A stretch of 64,000 bases of DNA, from the NCBI GenBank assembly GCA_036273675.1, contig DASUHD010000170.1, positions 62,001-126,000 of the forward strand, given 5' to 3'. Position 1 is the first letter of the stretch; every line of letters starts with the position of its first letter. The notes under the pieces are model-generated. The model had not been told where the DNA came from. It did not search any database and saw nothing but the letters and a program-made list of their open reading frames with translations. Position numbers and translations under genes: made by a program. Below are positions 1 to 8,520 of this stretch, in pieces. This stretch comes from DAHUXT01 sp036273675. Lineage in GTDB: Bacteria > Chloroflexota > Ktedonobacteria > Ktedonobacterales > JADMIN01.

Positions 1-818
1 GCAAGCACAGATGTTTCGCGCCCCATGAATTCACGCAGTTGCTCTGGTGTCGCCTGTGCAAACGGGCTGTCGGACGGCATCTGGGTCGCGTGCGCCCGCA
101 TGGATTGGAGCTTTGCGGCGAACTCGGCATCGTTGAGGGTCACCACTGTGGTGATCTCCGCCTCGGGCGTTCCCATCTCTTCGAGCGGAATCGTACCCGC
201 GTCGCCGCCGGGAACAAAGTCCTGCCCCTGCTTGCGGGCCTCCGCGGCCATCGCCAGCATGCGCTCGCGCGGGAACGCGGTGTAATACACCTTGCGGACT
301 CGATGCGGCGCAAGTCCAGCCGCGACCTGCTCCGGGTAGTGCGCTGGATCGGATGCAGCCGCAATCGCGGCCAGTGTATAGCGGTGAATCGCCATGTGAT
401 CGGGGTGGCCGTAACCGCCGTTCGCGGTAAACGTTGCGACAACCGCCGGACGGAAGCGGCGAATATGGGAGACGATGCGCCCAACCGCCTCATCTTCGTC
501 GGCATTGGCAAGCTGCCCATCGATGTAATCGAGAAACGAGACGTCATGCACGCCGACAGCAGCACAAGCGGTCCGTAGCTCACCCTCGCGCACCTGGCCG
601 AGGTTTTCGGGCGTCGCAAGCGCGGCATCGGCGATCTCGCCAACCTCGCCGCGCGTGGCGCAGACAATCGCCGCTGGATGCCCGTGCATCGTCGCCCGCG
701 CCAGCGTACCCGCCATTCCAAACGACTCGTCATCTGGATGCGCGAATATCCCCATAATGCCAGGCAGATTGCCCGGCGCATCACTCGTCGTCATCGCGGA
801 TTCATCCGTTCCATTCAT
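1..818 (-). CDS. PIG-L (LmbE-like) family deacetylase, 3' end cut by window edge
   Basis: The frame reads open from an ATG at 818 to base 1, so the C-terminus is missing. The family removes acetyl groups from N-acetylglucosamine-linked small molecules such as mycothiol or bacillithiol precursors, or antibiotics, using zinc. The zinc motif AHPDDES lies about 25 residues from the N-terminus, and the later HPDH motif (TANGGYGHPDH) supplies the other ligand. It begins 9 bases after the lon stop, so it is probably the distal gene of the hsp20-lon transcript. A second in-frame ATG at 794 is possible. The substrate cannot be told from the sequence; a thiol-biosynthesis role would be a guess. Confidence 0.88.
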   Translation of the reverse strand, partial: MNGTDESAMTTSDAPGNLPGIMGIFAHPDDESFGMAGTLARATMHGHPAAIVCATRGEVGEIADAALATPENLGQVREGELRTACAAVGVHDVSFLDYIDGQLANADEDEAVGRIVSHIRRFRPAVVATFTANGGYGHPDHMAIHRYTLAAIAAASDPAHYPEQVAAGLAPHRVRKVYYTAFPRERMLAMAAEARKQGQDFVPGGDAGTIPLEEMGTPEAEITTVVTLNDAEFAAKLQSMRAHATQMPSDSPFAQATPEQLREFMGRETSVL

Positions 819-827
819 CGAACGATA

Positions 828-3761
828 TTAGTTCGTCTCGCTCAGCCCCGGAGTTGCAACCAGCCCCGGCGCATTTTGGTCGTGTGGCTCTTGCTGAGAG
901 CGCTGATCCGGCGGTATAGGCTTCGTCCCCCGCGACCGGCCACTCTCAAGTGCAATGGACAGCACTTCGCGCGCGTCATCGACCGGATAGAAATGCATCT
1001 CGTCGCGCAGCTCCTGTGGAAGCTCTTCGAGATCGTACTCGTTCCGGTGCGGGAAAATCACCGACCGTATGCCCGCGCGATGCGCCGCCAGCACTTTTTC
1101 TTTCAGCCCGCCAATCGGCAGCACTTTGCCGCGCAGGCTGATCTCGCCTGTCATCGCTACATCTGAACGCGCGCGGCGTCCCGTCACCAGCGAGACAATC
1201 GCGGTCATCATGGTTACCCCGGCCGAAGGGCCATCTTTGGGGATCGCGCCTTCCGGGACATGGATGTGAAACGCGCGATTCTCGAAGGCCGTCGAGTCGA
1301 TACCCAGCGCCTCAGCATTCGAGCGCACGTAGGTGAGTGCGGCCATCGCCGATTCCTTCATCACATCGCCCAGCTGGCCTGTGAGCGTCAGCGTATTTTC
1401 GCGGCTGGGCATCATCGCCGCCTCGATGAAGATAATGTCTCCGCCTACGGGCGTCCAGACGAGGCCCGTCACCACGCCAGGGCGATCCAGCCGTTCCGCA
1501 GTCTCCTCGAAGAAGCGGGGGCGGCCCAACAACTCGCGCAGACTCTCGGGCGAGACCGCCACCGGGCCAGAATGCCCCTCAGCAATCTGGCGCGCCACCT
1601 TGCGGCAGACCGCGCCTAGCTCGCGCTCCAGGTTGCGCACGCCCGCCTCGCGGGTATAGCCACGGATAATGGCCGATACCGTCTCGTCAGGAATGCTCAA
1701 CTCATCAGCCTTCAGACCGTTTGCGGCGATCTGCTTCGGCAGCAAGAAGCGCCGAGCGATATGCAGCTTCTCCTCTTCCGTATAGCCACTCAGTTCCAGT
1801 ATCTCCATGCGGTCGCGGAGCGGCGCGGGGATTGGGTCGAGCGAGTTGGCTGTCGCGATGAACATCACCCTCGAGAGGTCGAACGCCAGGTCGAGATAGT
1901 TATCGCGGAAGGAGAAGTTCTGCTCCGGATCGAGCACTTCTAGCAGCGCCGAGGATGGATCGCCGCGCCAGTCGGAGGCGAGCTTATCGACCTCATCCAG
2001 CATGAAGACGGGATCATTCGTCCCCGCGCGCCGAATCGACTGTAAGATGCGCCCTGGCATCGCGCCGATATACGTGCGACGGTGGCCGCGAATCTCGGCC
2101 TCATCGTGGATGCCCCCCAGCGACATGCGTACGAATTCACGCCCCAGCGCGCGCGCAATCGAATGGCCCAGTGAAGTCTTGCCAACCCCCGGCGGCCCAA
2201 CGAAGCACAGGATCGGCTCGCGGCTCGCGGCTCGCGAATCGGCGCTGGCATCCGCTGGCGTCTCCCCGGCAGCAGATTCCGCCTCAGCCTCGGCGCGGCG
2301 CACCTCTTTCAGGTGGCGCACCGCCAGATATTCGAGGATGCGCGCCTTGATCTTCTCCAGGTCATAATGGTCCTCGTCCAGCACCTCACGCGCATGTGGC
2401 ACATCGATGCTCTTGCCCGTGCTCTTGCTCCAGGGCAGCGAGATGATGAGATCGAGATAGGTGCGAATGACGGAGTATTCCGGTGAAGCGGCAGGCAATT
2501 TTTCGAGCCGCGAGAGCTCGCGCTGAGCCTCTTTATAGGCCTCTTCAGGCATGTGCGCCTGCTCGATTTTATCGCGCAACTCGTTGACGGTGGCAGCCTC
2601 TTCGCTCTCCTCACCCAATTCCTTCTGGATAGCCTTCATCTGCTCGCGCAGAAAGTATTCCTGCTGCGCCTTGCCCATCTCCTCTTGCGCCTGGCTCTGA
2701 ATCTTCCGCCCAAGCTCCAACACTTCCAACTCGTGCGTCAGGAAACGATTGACCTTGAGCAGCTTCTCACGCACAGAGTCCAGCTCGAGCAATTGCTGGC
2801 GTAGCTCGAGGTCCATCTGGGCGCTGCTGGCGATCAGATAGACGATCTGGCGCGGCTCCTCGACATTGAGCGCGGCCAGAGCCAGCTGATCGGGCAGGTA
2901 TTGCACCAGGTTGACCAACCGCTGGAACATATCGCTGGCGTTGCGCTGGAGCGCCTCGATCTCAACGCCCTCCTCGGGCGTCTCCGGCAGGAGATGGACC
3001 TTCGCCCGCAGATACGGCTCTTCCGCCACGTACTCATCGATGGCGATGCGCTCCAGCCCCTGCACGAAAATTTGTAGCGTGCCTTCGGGCATCCTTAGCA
3101 GGCGGGCGATGCGCGCGACAGTGCCGACGCGATAGCAGTCGTCCGGTCCCGCGTCCTCGACGGAGTCATCCTTCTGAGCGACCAGGCCCACCATCCGCGA
3201 CCCGCGCATAACGTCATCGATGAGGCGGATCGAACGCTCCTTACCCACACCAAGCGGGATCATCGCGAACGGATAGACGACAGTGTCTTTGAGCGGAAGA
3301 ACCGGCAACTCGTCGGGGAGTTCAAACGCTGGCTCGCGTTGCGCTTCCTCATCGCTCTCTCCCTCTTCCGCCTCTACCACCTCACTCTCGGCAGACTCAT
3401 CATCAGCCGCTTCGCCGCCGGGTTCGTCGACGTTCGCCTCGGCGACATCGGCGACTGGCTCATGTTCGAAGTCGGCCTGAGCCTCATCACCAGGCACGGT
3501 ATTGGTCTCGCTGTCGGACGCGATGACTGCTTCGCCATCGGCGTCGTCAGGGCTATCAGGGCTATCAGCGCCATCACTCTCGGACGCGGACTCGAGCACG
3601 AGTCGCGGCAATGGGATCGTCGGCGTGTCTGACAGACCATCAAGGGTCTCGTCTAGTACGGAATCCGCAGGCAGCCGATCAGTCCATGGCTCGTTTGGGC
3701 GTTCAGTTCGCGGCTCGTCATCATCCTGTGGCGGCCTATCCGGGGGCAAATCATCACGCAT
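828..3761 (-). CDS. lon: ATP-dependent Lon protease with long acidic N-terminal extension
   Basis: A cytoplasmic AAA+ serine protease that degrades misfolded and regulatory proteins. Its 977 residues exceed the usual 780-810. Residues 1 to about 150 are a low-complexity Asp/Glu/Ser/Pro-rich extension, and the canonical substrate-binding domain starts at ELPVLPLKDTVVYPF. The Walker A motif GPPGVGKT is at 522-529. The protease signature KDGPSAG places catalytic Ser at 846 and its Lys partner at 889. A short Ala/Glu-rich insert precedes Walker A. The start has a good AAGGAG and lies just inside the end of hsp20, so the extension is probably translated. The C-terminus also carries a polar tail of about 35 residues. 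Confidence 0.97.
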   Translation of the reverse strand: MRDDLPPDRPPQDDDEPRTERPNEPWTDRLPADSVLDETLDGLSDTPTIPLPRLVLESASESDGADSPDSPDDADGEAVIASDSETNTVPGDEAQADFEHEPVADVAEANVDEPGGEAADDESAESEVVEAEEGESDEEAQREPAFELPDELPVLPLKDTVVYPFAMIPLGVGKERSIRLIDDVMRGSRMVGLVAQKDDSVEDAGPDDCYRVGTVARIARLLRMPEGTLQIFVQGLERIAIDEYVAEEPYLRAKVHLLPETPEEGVEIEALQRNASDMFQRLVNLVQYLPDQLALAALNVEEPRQIVYLIASSAQMDLELRQQLLELDSVREKLLKVNRFLTHELEVLELGRKIQSQAQEEMGKAQQEYFLREQMKAIQKELGEESEEAATVNELRDKIEQAHMPEEAYKEAQRELSRLEKLPAASPEYSVIRTYLDLIISLPWSKSTGKSIDVPHAREVLDEDHYDLEKIKARILEYLAVRHLKEVRRAEAEAESAAGETPADASADSRAASREPILCFVGPPGVGKTSLGHSIARALGREFVRMSLGGIHDEAEIRGHRRTYIGAMPGRILQSIRRAGTNDPVFMLDEVDKLASDWRGDPSSALLEVLDPEQNFSFRDNYLDLAFDLSRVMFIATANSLDPIPAPLRDRMEILELSGYTEEEKLHIARRFLLPKQIAANGLKADELSIPDETVSAIIRGYTREAGVRNLERELGAVCRKVARQIAEGHSGPVAVSPESLRELLGRPRFFEETAERLDRPGVVTGLVWTPVGGDIIFIEAAMMPSRENTLTLTGQLGDVMKESAMAALTYVRSNAEALGIDSTAFENRAFHIHVPEGAIPKDGPSAGVTMMTAIVSLVTGRRARSDVAMTGEISLRGKVLPIGGLKEKVLAAHRAGIRSVIFPHRNEYDLEELPQELRDEMHFYPVDDAREVLSIALESGRSRGTKPIPPDQRSQQEPHDQNAPGLVATPGLSETN

Positions 3762-4356
3762 GCGATGTCTCCTTGGAATAGGAAGAGGTCAGCCTGCCAG
3801 TGGCTGGTTCACAGATAATCGAGTGGCTGGCTGGGGACCAACCGGAAACGCCGGGATCATTGGTGTCCGCTTCGGTATCCATATCCCCAGTCTCACCGTC
3901 GGATATCTTCCCTGATTCCTCGGGCGTCGCGCTTCGCCGTGGCAAGGTGATGCGCAAGAAGCCGTTCTGGTAGACTGCGCTGGCCATTTCAGCCTGTATC
4001 GGTGTCGATAAATAAGCATCCGCACGAAATGGGCCGTAGCGAATCTGCGCCTCGTGGTAATAGGTCTCTTCGTCGCAGTCGCTATCATCCACCCGCTGTC
4101 CTGTCACCACAATGGCGTTAGGATAGAGCGTGATCTCGATGCTCTCCTCATCCATTCCTGCCAGTTCGATCTTGACCAGCACCGCGCTGGGCGTCTCGTG
4201 AATATCCATCGCGGGCCGCCAGATAGCGCCCGGCTGCAGATACGAATATTGCTGGCCCAGATGAAACATCGCTCCACGCAGTGTGCGATAGTGCTGCTCA
4301 AGACTGGGCGCCGCACTGCCAGACTGGTAGATAACTGAGTGTAACCGCAGACGCAT
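3754..4356 (-). CDS. Small heat-shock protein, Hsp20/alpha-crystallin family
   Basis: An ATP-independent holdase chaperone that binds unfolding proteins. The 200-residue protein has an alpha-crystallin domain at about 48-150, running from MDIHETPSAVLVKIELAGM to the C-terminal NGFLRITLP. An acidic and polar tail of about 50 residues follows, longer than in typical Hsp20. I placed the start at 4356 because GAGGAG stands 7-8 bases upstream; a longer frame reaches 4476 without a ribosome site. Its last codons overlap the lon start by 8 bases, so the two are translationally coupled as a chaperone-protease operon. Confidence 0.92.
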   Translation of the reverse strand: MRLRLHSVIYQSGSAAPSLEQHYRTLRGAMFHLGQQYSYLQPGAIWRPAMDIHETPSAVLVKIELAGMDEESIEITLYPNAIVVTGQRVDDSDCDEETYYHEAQIRYGPFRADAYLSTPIQAEMASAVYQNGFLRITLPRRSATPEESGKISDGETGDMDTEADTNDPGVSGWSPASHSIICEPATGRLTSSYSKETSHA

Positions 4357-4379
4357 AGTAATCGCTCCTCGAGACGTCT

Positions 4380-4436
4380 CCTGCCCCTGGCAGGTATTGA
4401 CTCCGGCCGATGCGCTGGCAACGCGACATCGGCCGG
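4380..4436 (-). promoter_or_regulatory. Structured 5' leader of hsp20: two inverted repeats
   Basis: Between the predicted promoter and the hsp20 ribosome site are a perfect 10-bp inverted repeat (CCGGCCGATG at 4403-4412 against CATCGGCCGG at 4427-4436, 14-base loop) and a 6-bp hairpin (CCTGCC/GGCAGG, 4380-4394). It is not CIRCE. It could be a repressor site in DNA or a folded leader RNA that senses temperature. Role is inference; the repeats themselves are plain. Confidence 0.55.
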
Positions 4437-4445
4437 TATCTTTAG

Positions 4446-4475
4446 AGTATAGGCATACGTACGGCGTCCTGGCCA
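4446..4475 (-). promoter_or_regulatory. Candidate sigma-70-type promoter of hsp20-lon
   Basis: On the minus strand a TATACT -10 box (4451-4446) stands 18 bases from a weak TGGCCA -35 (4475-4470). The predicted start of transcription lies just upstream of the leader inverted repeats. The -10 match is good and the -35 poor, which fits a regulated heat-shock promoter. Confidence 0.45.
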
Positions 4476-4510
4476 CTTCGGCCCGACATCACTTTGCGTA
4501 TACCTGAGCA

Positions 4511-4720
4511 CTACTCAGAGACGAGCGGTAGATCCTGTTCTCCAGCGGCAAGTTCATCCCGGCACGCGGGGCAGAGCGTTTGAGACTCGGCAACCGCATC
4601 GAGCGCATCCGCGGGCGCATCGGTGGCTTCATGCGCGGGAATGAGCATGCCACAGCGCGAGCACTGCACATAGTTGGCCTGACCAAGCGCCTTACGCAGG
4701 CCAAATTCGTCTTCCTGCAT
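4511..4720 (-). CDS. Small zinc-ribbon-like protein
   Basis: A 69-residue acidic protein with two paired cysteine motifs, CSRC near residue 20 and CPAC near residue 51, spaced as in a single zinc ribbon. Nothing else is recognisable. The ATG at 4720 has AGGAGG six bases upstream; a GTG at 4726 is in frame. It lies about 150 bases upstream of hsp20 on the same strand and may be co-transcribed. A zinc-binding or nucleic-acid-binding role is possible but unproven; DksA/TraR-type proteins are longer and have a different cysteine spacing. Confidence 0.7.
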   Translation of the reverse strand: MQEDEFGLRKALGQANYVQCSRCGMLIPAHEATDAPADALDAVAESQTLCPACRDELAAGEQDLPLVSE

Positions 4721-4921
4721 GGTCACCCTCCTGATGTTGTCGGCGCGCTAACAGCACGCCAACATGACAGCGTTTCGCAATATCTGTATCGCCCCTACCA
4801 GCGGACATGTTTCCGTTGAGGGGTACTCCCCATTATGGCACATATGCCACTGAGGGACAGCAGCCAGGAAGAGCGACGACACCTACCATGACGTTCATTT
4901 ACGCACCTTGTAGCGTTGTAC

Positions 4922-5200
4922 TCATGGTGCCGTGGGCAGCGACGCCACGAGCGCGCGGGCGTACGCCTCGGCGACGGTCTGACAGTCGAAATATGTCGCC
5001 TCGAACATAATTCGATATCGGCACTTCCAGCGACGCGCGGCGGCGGGAGTGAGCCGATAGAGGGTGTATCCTTTGAGATGCTCTTCCAGCATAAGTCGCA
5101 GGCCCACCTCATCGCGCACCTCAATCCCGCGCGCAGCAAGAGCAGCGTCTACATCATCTGGCAATCGGTCAGTAGCAGGTGGCGTTGTTACATCCGCCAT
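4922..5200 (-). CDS. Hypothetical small protein
   Basis: A 92-residue soluble protein with no family I recognise. The N-terminal third is polar, and the centre contains aromatic-rich segments (YTLYRLTPAAARRWKCRYRI). Its start at 5200 has GGAGG five bases upstream, which supports it as a real gene. A run of about 200 bases without a gene separates it from the next minus-strand gene. It diverges from the ROK-like gene across an inverted repeat. Confidence 0.6.
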   Translation of the reverse strand: MADVTTPPATDRLPDDVDAALAARGIEVRDEVGLRLMLEEHLKGYTLYRLTPAAARRWKCRYRIMFEATYFDCQTVAEAYARALVASLPTAP

Positions 5201-5225
5201 GACATCCTCCCCCTATGATATGCTT

Positions 5226-5265
5226 GCGGGTGTCTGCCCTTGTCAGCCCTCGCCAAGACACCCGC
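5226..5265. promoter_or_regulatory. Perfect 10-bp inverted repeat between divergent genes
   Basis: GCGGGTGTCT at 5226-5235 is repeated in inverse as AGACACCCGC at 5256-5265 with a 20-base spacer. It sits between the start of the minus-strand hypothetical gene (5200) and the plus-strand ROK-like gene (5364). It has no T-tract, so an operator for a shared regulator is more likely than a terminator. Confidence 0.45.
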
Positions 5266-5363
5266 CATATCCGTATATAGACAATATTCTGGCTACGGTG
5301 GAAACTCTTGCCGATGAAAGACGCTGCTCCAGCCAGCGAATGACCCATCTGGAGGCTGATCTC

Positions 5364-6362
5364 ATGGCGTATCCACCTCCGCATAACATCACCGAGGGCA
5401 ACAACACGATTGGCATCGAGATCACCGACAGCGGAACACGGTTGACCGCGAAACACGCCGCCAGTAGCACGATCCACCACCGCCGCATCGCTACGCCACC
5501 CACTCCTGACGAAGCGGTCACGGCTCTCAACGATCTGATCGCCGAGGTGATTCGCGACGCCGCCGTAGATCATGCGCACCCCGACGCTCTTGGCGTAGCG
5601 GTGTGGGGCAATGTTGACCCCATCCGAGGAGTGACCCTTGGCATGACACATACAGAAGGGTGGGGTGACTTCCCGCTAGCGAACCGATTGGGCGACCAGT
5701 GGGAGATACCGGTCTTCTTGATGCCCGCAGTGGCGGCTGCAGGGCTGGCGGAGGCGACATCAGGCGCGGGCCAGCGCCATCGAATAGCGCTATACATCCA
5801 TAGCGGCAGGACAATAGCCAGCGCGCTGATCGACGAAGGCGCCATCTTCACCGGAGCCAGCGGTCGCGCCGGACAACTCGCACATTGGTTGGTCAGCTCG
5901 GATGGCCCGCGCTGCGCCTGCGGCCAGAGCGGCCACCTCGATCCCATCGCCTCCGCGCAATCCATCGTCCGCTCGACGATTGGGCTGGCCTCCGGGTCAG
6001 ACGAGAGCACGGCCGCAATGCTGCGCGTCTCTGGGGGCCGGGCGGAGGCGATGACCGTACGCCAGGTAGTGCAGCTGGCCGAAGAGGGCGACAATGCGGC
6101 GCACACGGTGCTCGAACGCGCCTGGGATGCGCTAGCGGTGGCGCTGGTCAATCTTGTCGCCGCACTCGATCCAGATGTTATCATTCTGGGCGGCCCACCA
6201 GCCGAGGCGGGCGATGGGTTCTGCCAGCCACTGCGCGACCGGCTGGCGACGCTCTGCGGCTCATGGCGGACTGCTCCAGAGCTACTGCCCGGCGCACTCG
6301 GTACGCGCGCGGCGCTCATTGGGGCGTGCCTGCTGCCATTTCACCAGCTGCGCCACCGGTGA
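5364..6362 (+). CDS. ROK-fold protein, probably catalytically inactive
   Basis: A 332-residue protein with the ASKHA/ROK architecture: an N-terminal nucleotide-loop equivalent (GIEITDSGTRL), a central domain, and the second phosphate segment DPDVIILGGPP near residue 275. Active ROK kinases carry an NDAN-type segment whose Asp is the base; here the aligned stretch is PVFLMPAVAAAGLAEA, with Pro in place of Asp. AGExGH is AGQLAH, and the zinc motif CxCGxxGCxE is CACGQSGHLD. ROK membership is moderately strong and loss of kinase activity is inferred. The start at 5364 has TGGAGG 8 bases upstream; the frame is open further upstream but overlaps the divergent gene. Confidence 0.8.
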   Translation: MAYPPPHNITEGNNTIGIEITDSGTRLTAKHAASSTIHHRRIATPPTPDEAVTALNDLIAEVIRDAAVDHAHPDALGVAVWGNVDPIRGVTLGMTHTEGWGDFPLANRLGDQWEIPVFLMPAVAAAGLAEATSGAGQRHRIALYIHSGRTIASALIDEGAIFTGASGRAGQLAHWLVSSDGPRCACGQSGHLDPIASAQSIVRSTIGLASGSDESTAAMLRVSGGRAEAMTVRQVVQLAEEGDNAAHTVLERAWDALAVALVNLVAALDPDVIILGGPPAEAGDGFCQPLRDRLATLCGSWRTAPELLPGALGTRAALIGACLLPFHQLRHR

Positions 6363-6492
6363 GGGATGCTTCGCCTGGAACGGGGAGTCCTATTCCAGCG
6401 CAAAAGTGTGGCCGGCCGCGTGCGGAGATGTCATAATGCAGTACGGCGCAGGCGAGCGCAGAGGGGCGGAGTGACGGCGCAGGGTAGCCGGT

Positions 6493-7713
6493 GTGCAAGG
6501 GCGGTACGTTGTGGCAGGCAATATCGCGACAGGCTCAGACATGCAATTGAGCGGACGGCAACTCGCGCGACGATACACGTTGTCCGACGAGTTGGCGCCC
6601 GGCGCGCTCAGCCGGATCGTCCGCGGCGAGGATGTGATGCTGCGCCGTCCGGTGATCGTCAAAGCCACTCCACCGGAATACGCTGAGGTCTATATCGAGG
6701 CGATGCGCGCCACCAGCGCGCTGACCCACCCCGCCGCCGTCGCCTTCTATGACGCATTTTACGAAGATGGCTGGCTCTTGTTGATCCAGGAGGCCGTGCA
6801 GGGGCAGGCGCTCACACGCTATCTGCGACAGGGTGTGCCGAGCGAGCGAGCCGTCAATCTGGCGCTCCAACTCGCGCATATCCTTGCCTATGCCCATCAC
6901 CGCGACGTCGTGCATGGCGACCTAACGCCGACGGCGATTCTGGTGGATCGCCAGGCAACGGTCCGCATGAACAACTTCGGGCTTCCACCGAATCTCGACT
7001 ATTTTCTGACCGAGGGCGGCGATGAACTGCAGCCGCTGCTTACCGATGGCACGCCGTATAGTGACGTGCTGGCGCTAGGATTGCTGCTCCGTCAACTGCT
7101 CAGCAACACAGAGCTGGCGGGGGCAGACCATGGCGCGCGACAAATGCGCGCTGATGTCCCCCAGGAATTGGCGCGTCTTGTTGGTCGCTGTATCACTCCA
7201 GACGCTAGCGACGCTATTACCGATGCGGCAACGCTCGCCAGCGCTCTCGAAGAGATCGGCGAGCAGCTTGTCGAGACCAGACATCCGCTCTCAACCGATA
7301 CCCCAGCGGCGCTTAGGGTCGCTCATGCGGTTGCCGCTGAGCAGGCGCGCTGGTCAAGCGAGCAGACCGTTGCGGGGATGCAGGCGCCGCAACCGATCGA
7401 ACATGACAGCCATGAAGTTGGCTCACGCTTCAGCCCGCTTACTGACCCCGATCACACGGATGGAGCCATCACGCGCGCCGCCAACGAGGCGGACCTCGCC
7501 GTCGCGCCGCGCCTGCGTTTGCCCGCGCGCCCGTGGCCCAATCCGCCGCTGTATCAGGAGGCAGGGAGAGGTGGAGCGCCGGTTTACCACAAGGGTGGGA
7601 GCGATGGCGCACGCAGCGTGGGACTGGGAGCTGTGCTGGTTGTGAGCGCAGTATTGTTCGTCATATTCTTTCTGATAGGCTTCCTGGGTCCGTTTTCACT
7701 GGGCGGACGTTGA
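6493..7713 (+). CDS. Membrane-anchored Ser/Thr pseudokinase
   Basis: A 406-residue protein with a Hanks-type kinase fold at about 25-260 and a single C-terminal membrane segment (about 376-398), placing the kinase domain in the cytoplasm. The ATP-anchoring Lys survives (VIVKAT). The catalytic loop is HGDLTPTAI instead of HRDLKPxN, losing the Lys and metal-binding Asn, and DFG is NFG, losing the magnesium Asp. Catalysis is therefore unlikely; it may act as a scaffold or ligand sensor. The GTG at 6493 has only a weak ribosome site and ATG at 6541 is an alternative. It follows the degenerate ROK protein, an unusual pair. Confidence 0.85.
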   Translation: MQGRYVVAGNIATGSDMQLSGRQLARRYTLSDELAPGALSRIVRGEDVMLRRPVIVKATPPEYAEVYIEAMRATSALTHPAAVAFYDAFYEDGWLLLIQEAVQGQALTRYLRQGVPSERAVNLALQLAHILAYAHHRDVVHGDLTPTAILVDRQATVRMNNFGLPPNLDYFLTEGGDELQPLLTDGTPYSDVLALGLLLRQLLSNTELAGADHGARQMRADVPQELARLVGRCITPDASDAITDAATLASALEEIGEQLVETRHPLSTDTPAALRVAHAVAAEQARWSSEQTVAGMQAPQPIEHDSHEVGSRFSPLTDPDHTDGAITRAANEADLAVAPRLRLPARPWPNPPLYQEAGRGGAPVYHKGGSDGARSVGLGAVLVVSAVLFVIFFLIGFLGPFSLGGR

Positions 7714-7759
7714 GCGTCCGGGCATAGCCCACTGATGTGTAAGACGGAGGCATGGCGAG

Positions 7760-8251
7760 ATGGAACACTTGTGGGCGCCCTGGCGCATGGCCTATATTGA
7801 CGCGAATGCCGAGAAGGAACAGGGCTGTGTTTTCTGCGTCAAGCCAGCGCAAAGCCAGGAACATGACGAAGAGAATCTCGTGCTGTATCGCGGCGAGCGC
7901 TGCTTCGTGCTGATGAACCTCTTCCCCTACAACAACGGCCACCTGATGATCGCCCCATATGCCCACGTCCCCGATATCGAGCATCTCGACGCCGAGACGC
8001 TAACAGAGATCATGCTCACCGCGCAGAGGTCGCTGGCGGCCCTGCGCGCCGCGATCCATCCCGACGGCTTCAATATGGGCATCAACCAGGGAACCGTGGC
8101 GGGCGCGGGAATCGCCGACCATGTCCATTTCCATGTGGTGCCGCGCTGGAATGGTGATACCAACTTCATGCCCGTGCTGGCAGAGACCAAAGTGATGCCC
8201 GACTATCTGCAAAACACCTATCGCCAGCTCAAACCGTACTTCGTCTCCTGA
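7760..8251 (+). CDS. HIT-family nucleotide hydrolase/phosphorylase
   Basis: A 163-residue histidine-triad protein that hydrolyses or phosphorolyses dinucleotides or AMP conjugates. The N-terminus LWAPWRMAYI and CVFC are typical of the Ap4A-phosphorylase-like branch. The triad HVHFHVV near residue 123 contains the catalytic histidine. GGAGG lies about 11 bases before the ATG at 7760. It follows the pseudokinase on the same strand by about 45 bases. Exact substrate cannot be assigned. Confidence 0.92.
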   Translation: MEHLWAPWRMAYIDANAEKEQGCVFCVKPAQSQEHDEENLVLYRGERCFVLMNLFPYNNGHLMIAPYAHVPDIEHLDAETLTEIMLTAQRSLAALRAAIHPDGFNMGINQGTVAGAGIADHVHFHVVPRWNGDTNFMPVLAETKVMPDYLQNTYRQLKPYFVS

Positions 8252-8293
8252 GTAGCGCGACACCATTTCCAGCGCGCAGGCGACTCCACGTTG

Positions 8294-8299
8294 TATAAT
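8294..8299 (+). promoter_or_regulatory. Candidate -10 box (TATAAT) for the small membrane protein and prfA
   Basis: A perfect TATAAT hexamer lies 59 bases upstream of the ATG at 8358 in the gap after the HIT gene. No good -35 is visible, so confidence is limited. Confidence 0.4.
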
Positions 8300-8357
8300 A
8301 GTGGGCAATGATTGATAGCGGCTAACGAGTGAAGGCTGCGCGCGAGAGGATACTGGC

Positions 8358-8504
8358 ATGGATAAGCAGGGGCGTATTCGCCTGAGCACAATGGAGATCG
8401 TATTGATCGCGGCCATGCTCGGCACGTTGCTGCTTGGTCTGCTCCAGGCGTTCGCCGAGGAGCGGTCGCGTCGCCTCAGCATTGAGACTAATCACGAGCA
8501 TTAA
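8358..8504 (+). CDS. 48-residue single-pass membrane protein
   Basis: The frame encodes a short charged N-terminus (MDKQGRIRLSTME), one hydrophobic helix (about residues 13-31) and a charged C-terminus (EERSRRLSIETNHEH). GAGAGGA stands seven bases before the ATG, and a perfect -10 hexamer lies upstream. The positive-inside pattern is ambiguous because both ends carry arginines. It may be a small regulatory or complex-stabilising membrane peptide; no family recognised. It precedes prfA by 175 bases. Confidence 0.6.
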   Translation: MDKQGRIRLSTMEIVLIAAMLGTLLLGLLQAFAEERSRRLSIETNHEH

Positions 8505-8520
8505 CGCCTGATACAGAGCG

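Noticed and set aside
140..784. 214-codon minus-strand frame at the left edge
   Set aside because: It is a shifted frame of the PIG-L deacetylase gene, whose true frame carries HPDDE and HPDH motifs.
4403..4436. CIRCE element before hsp20
   Set aside because: Sequence and loop length (14 bases) do not match TTAGCACTC-N9-GAGTGCTAA.
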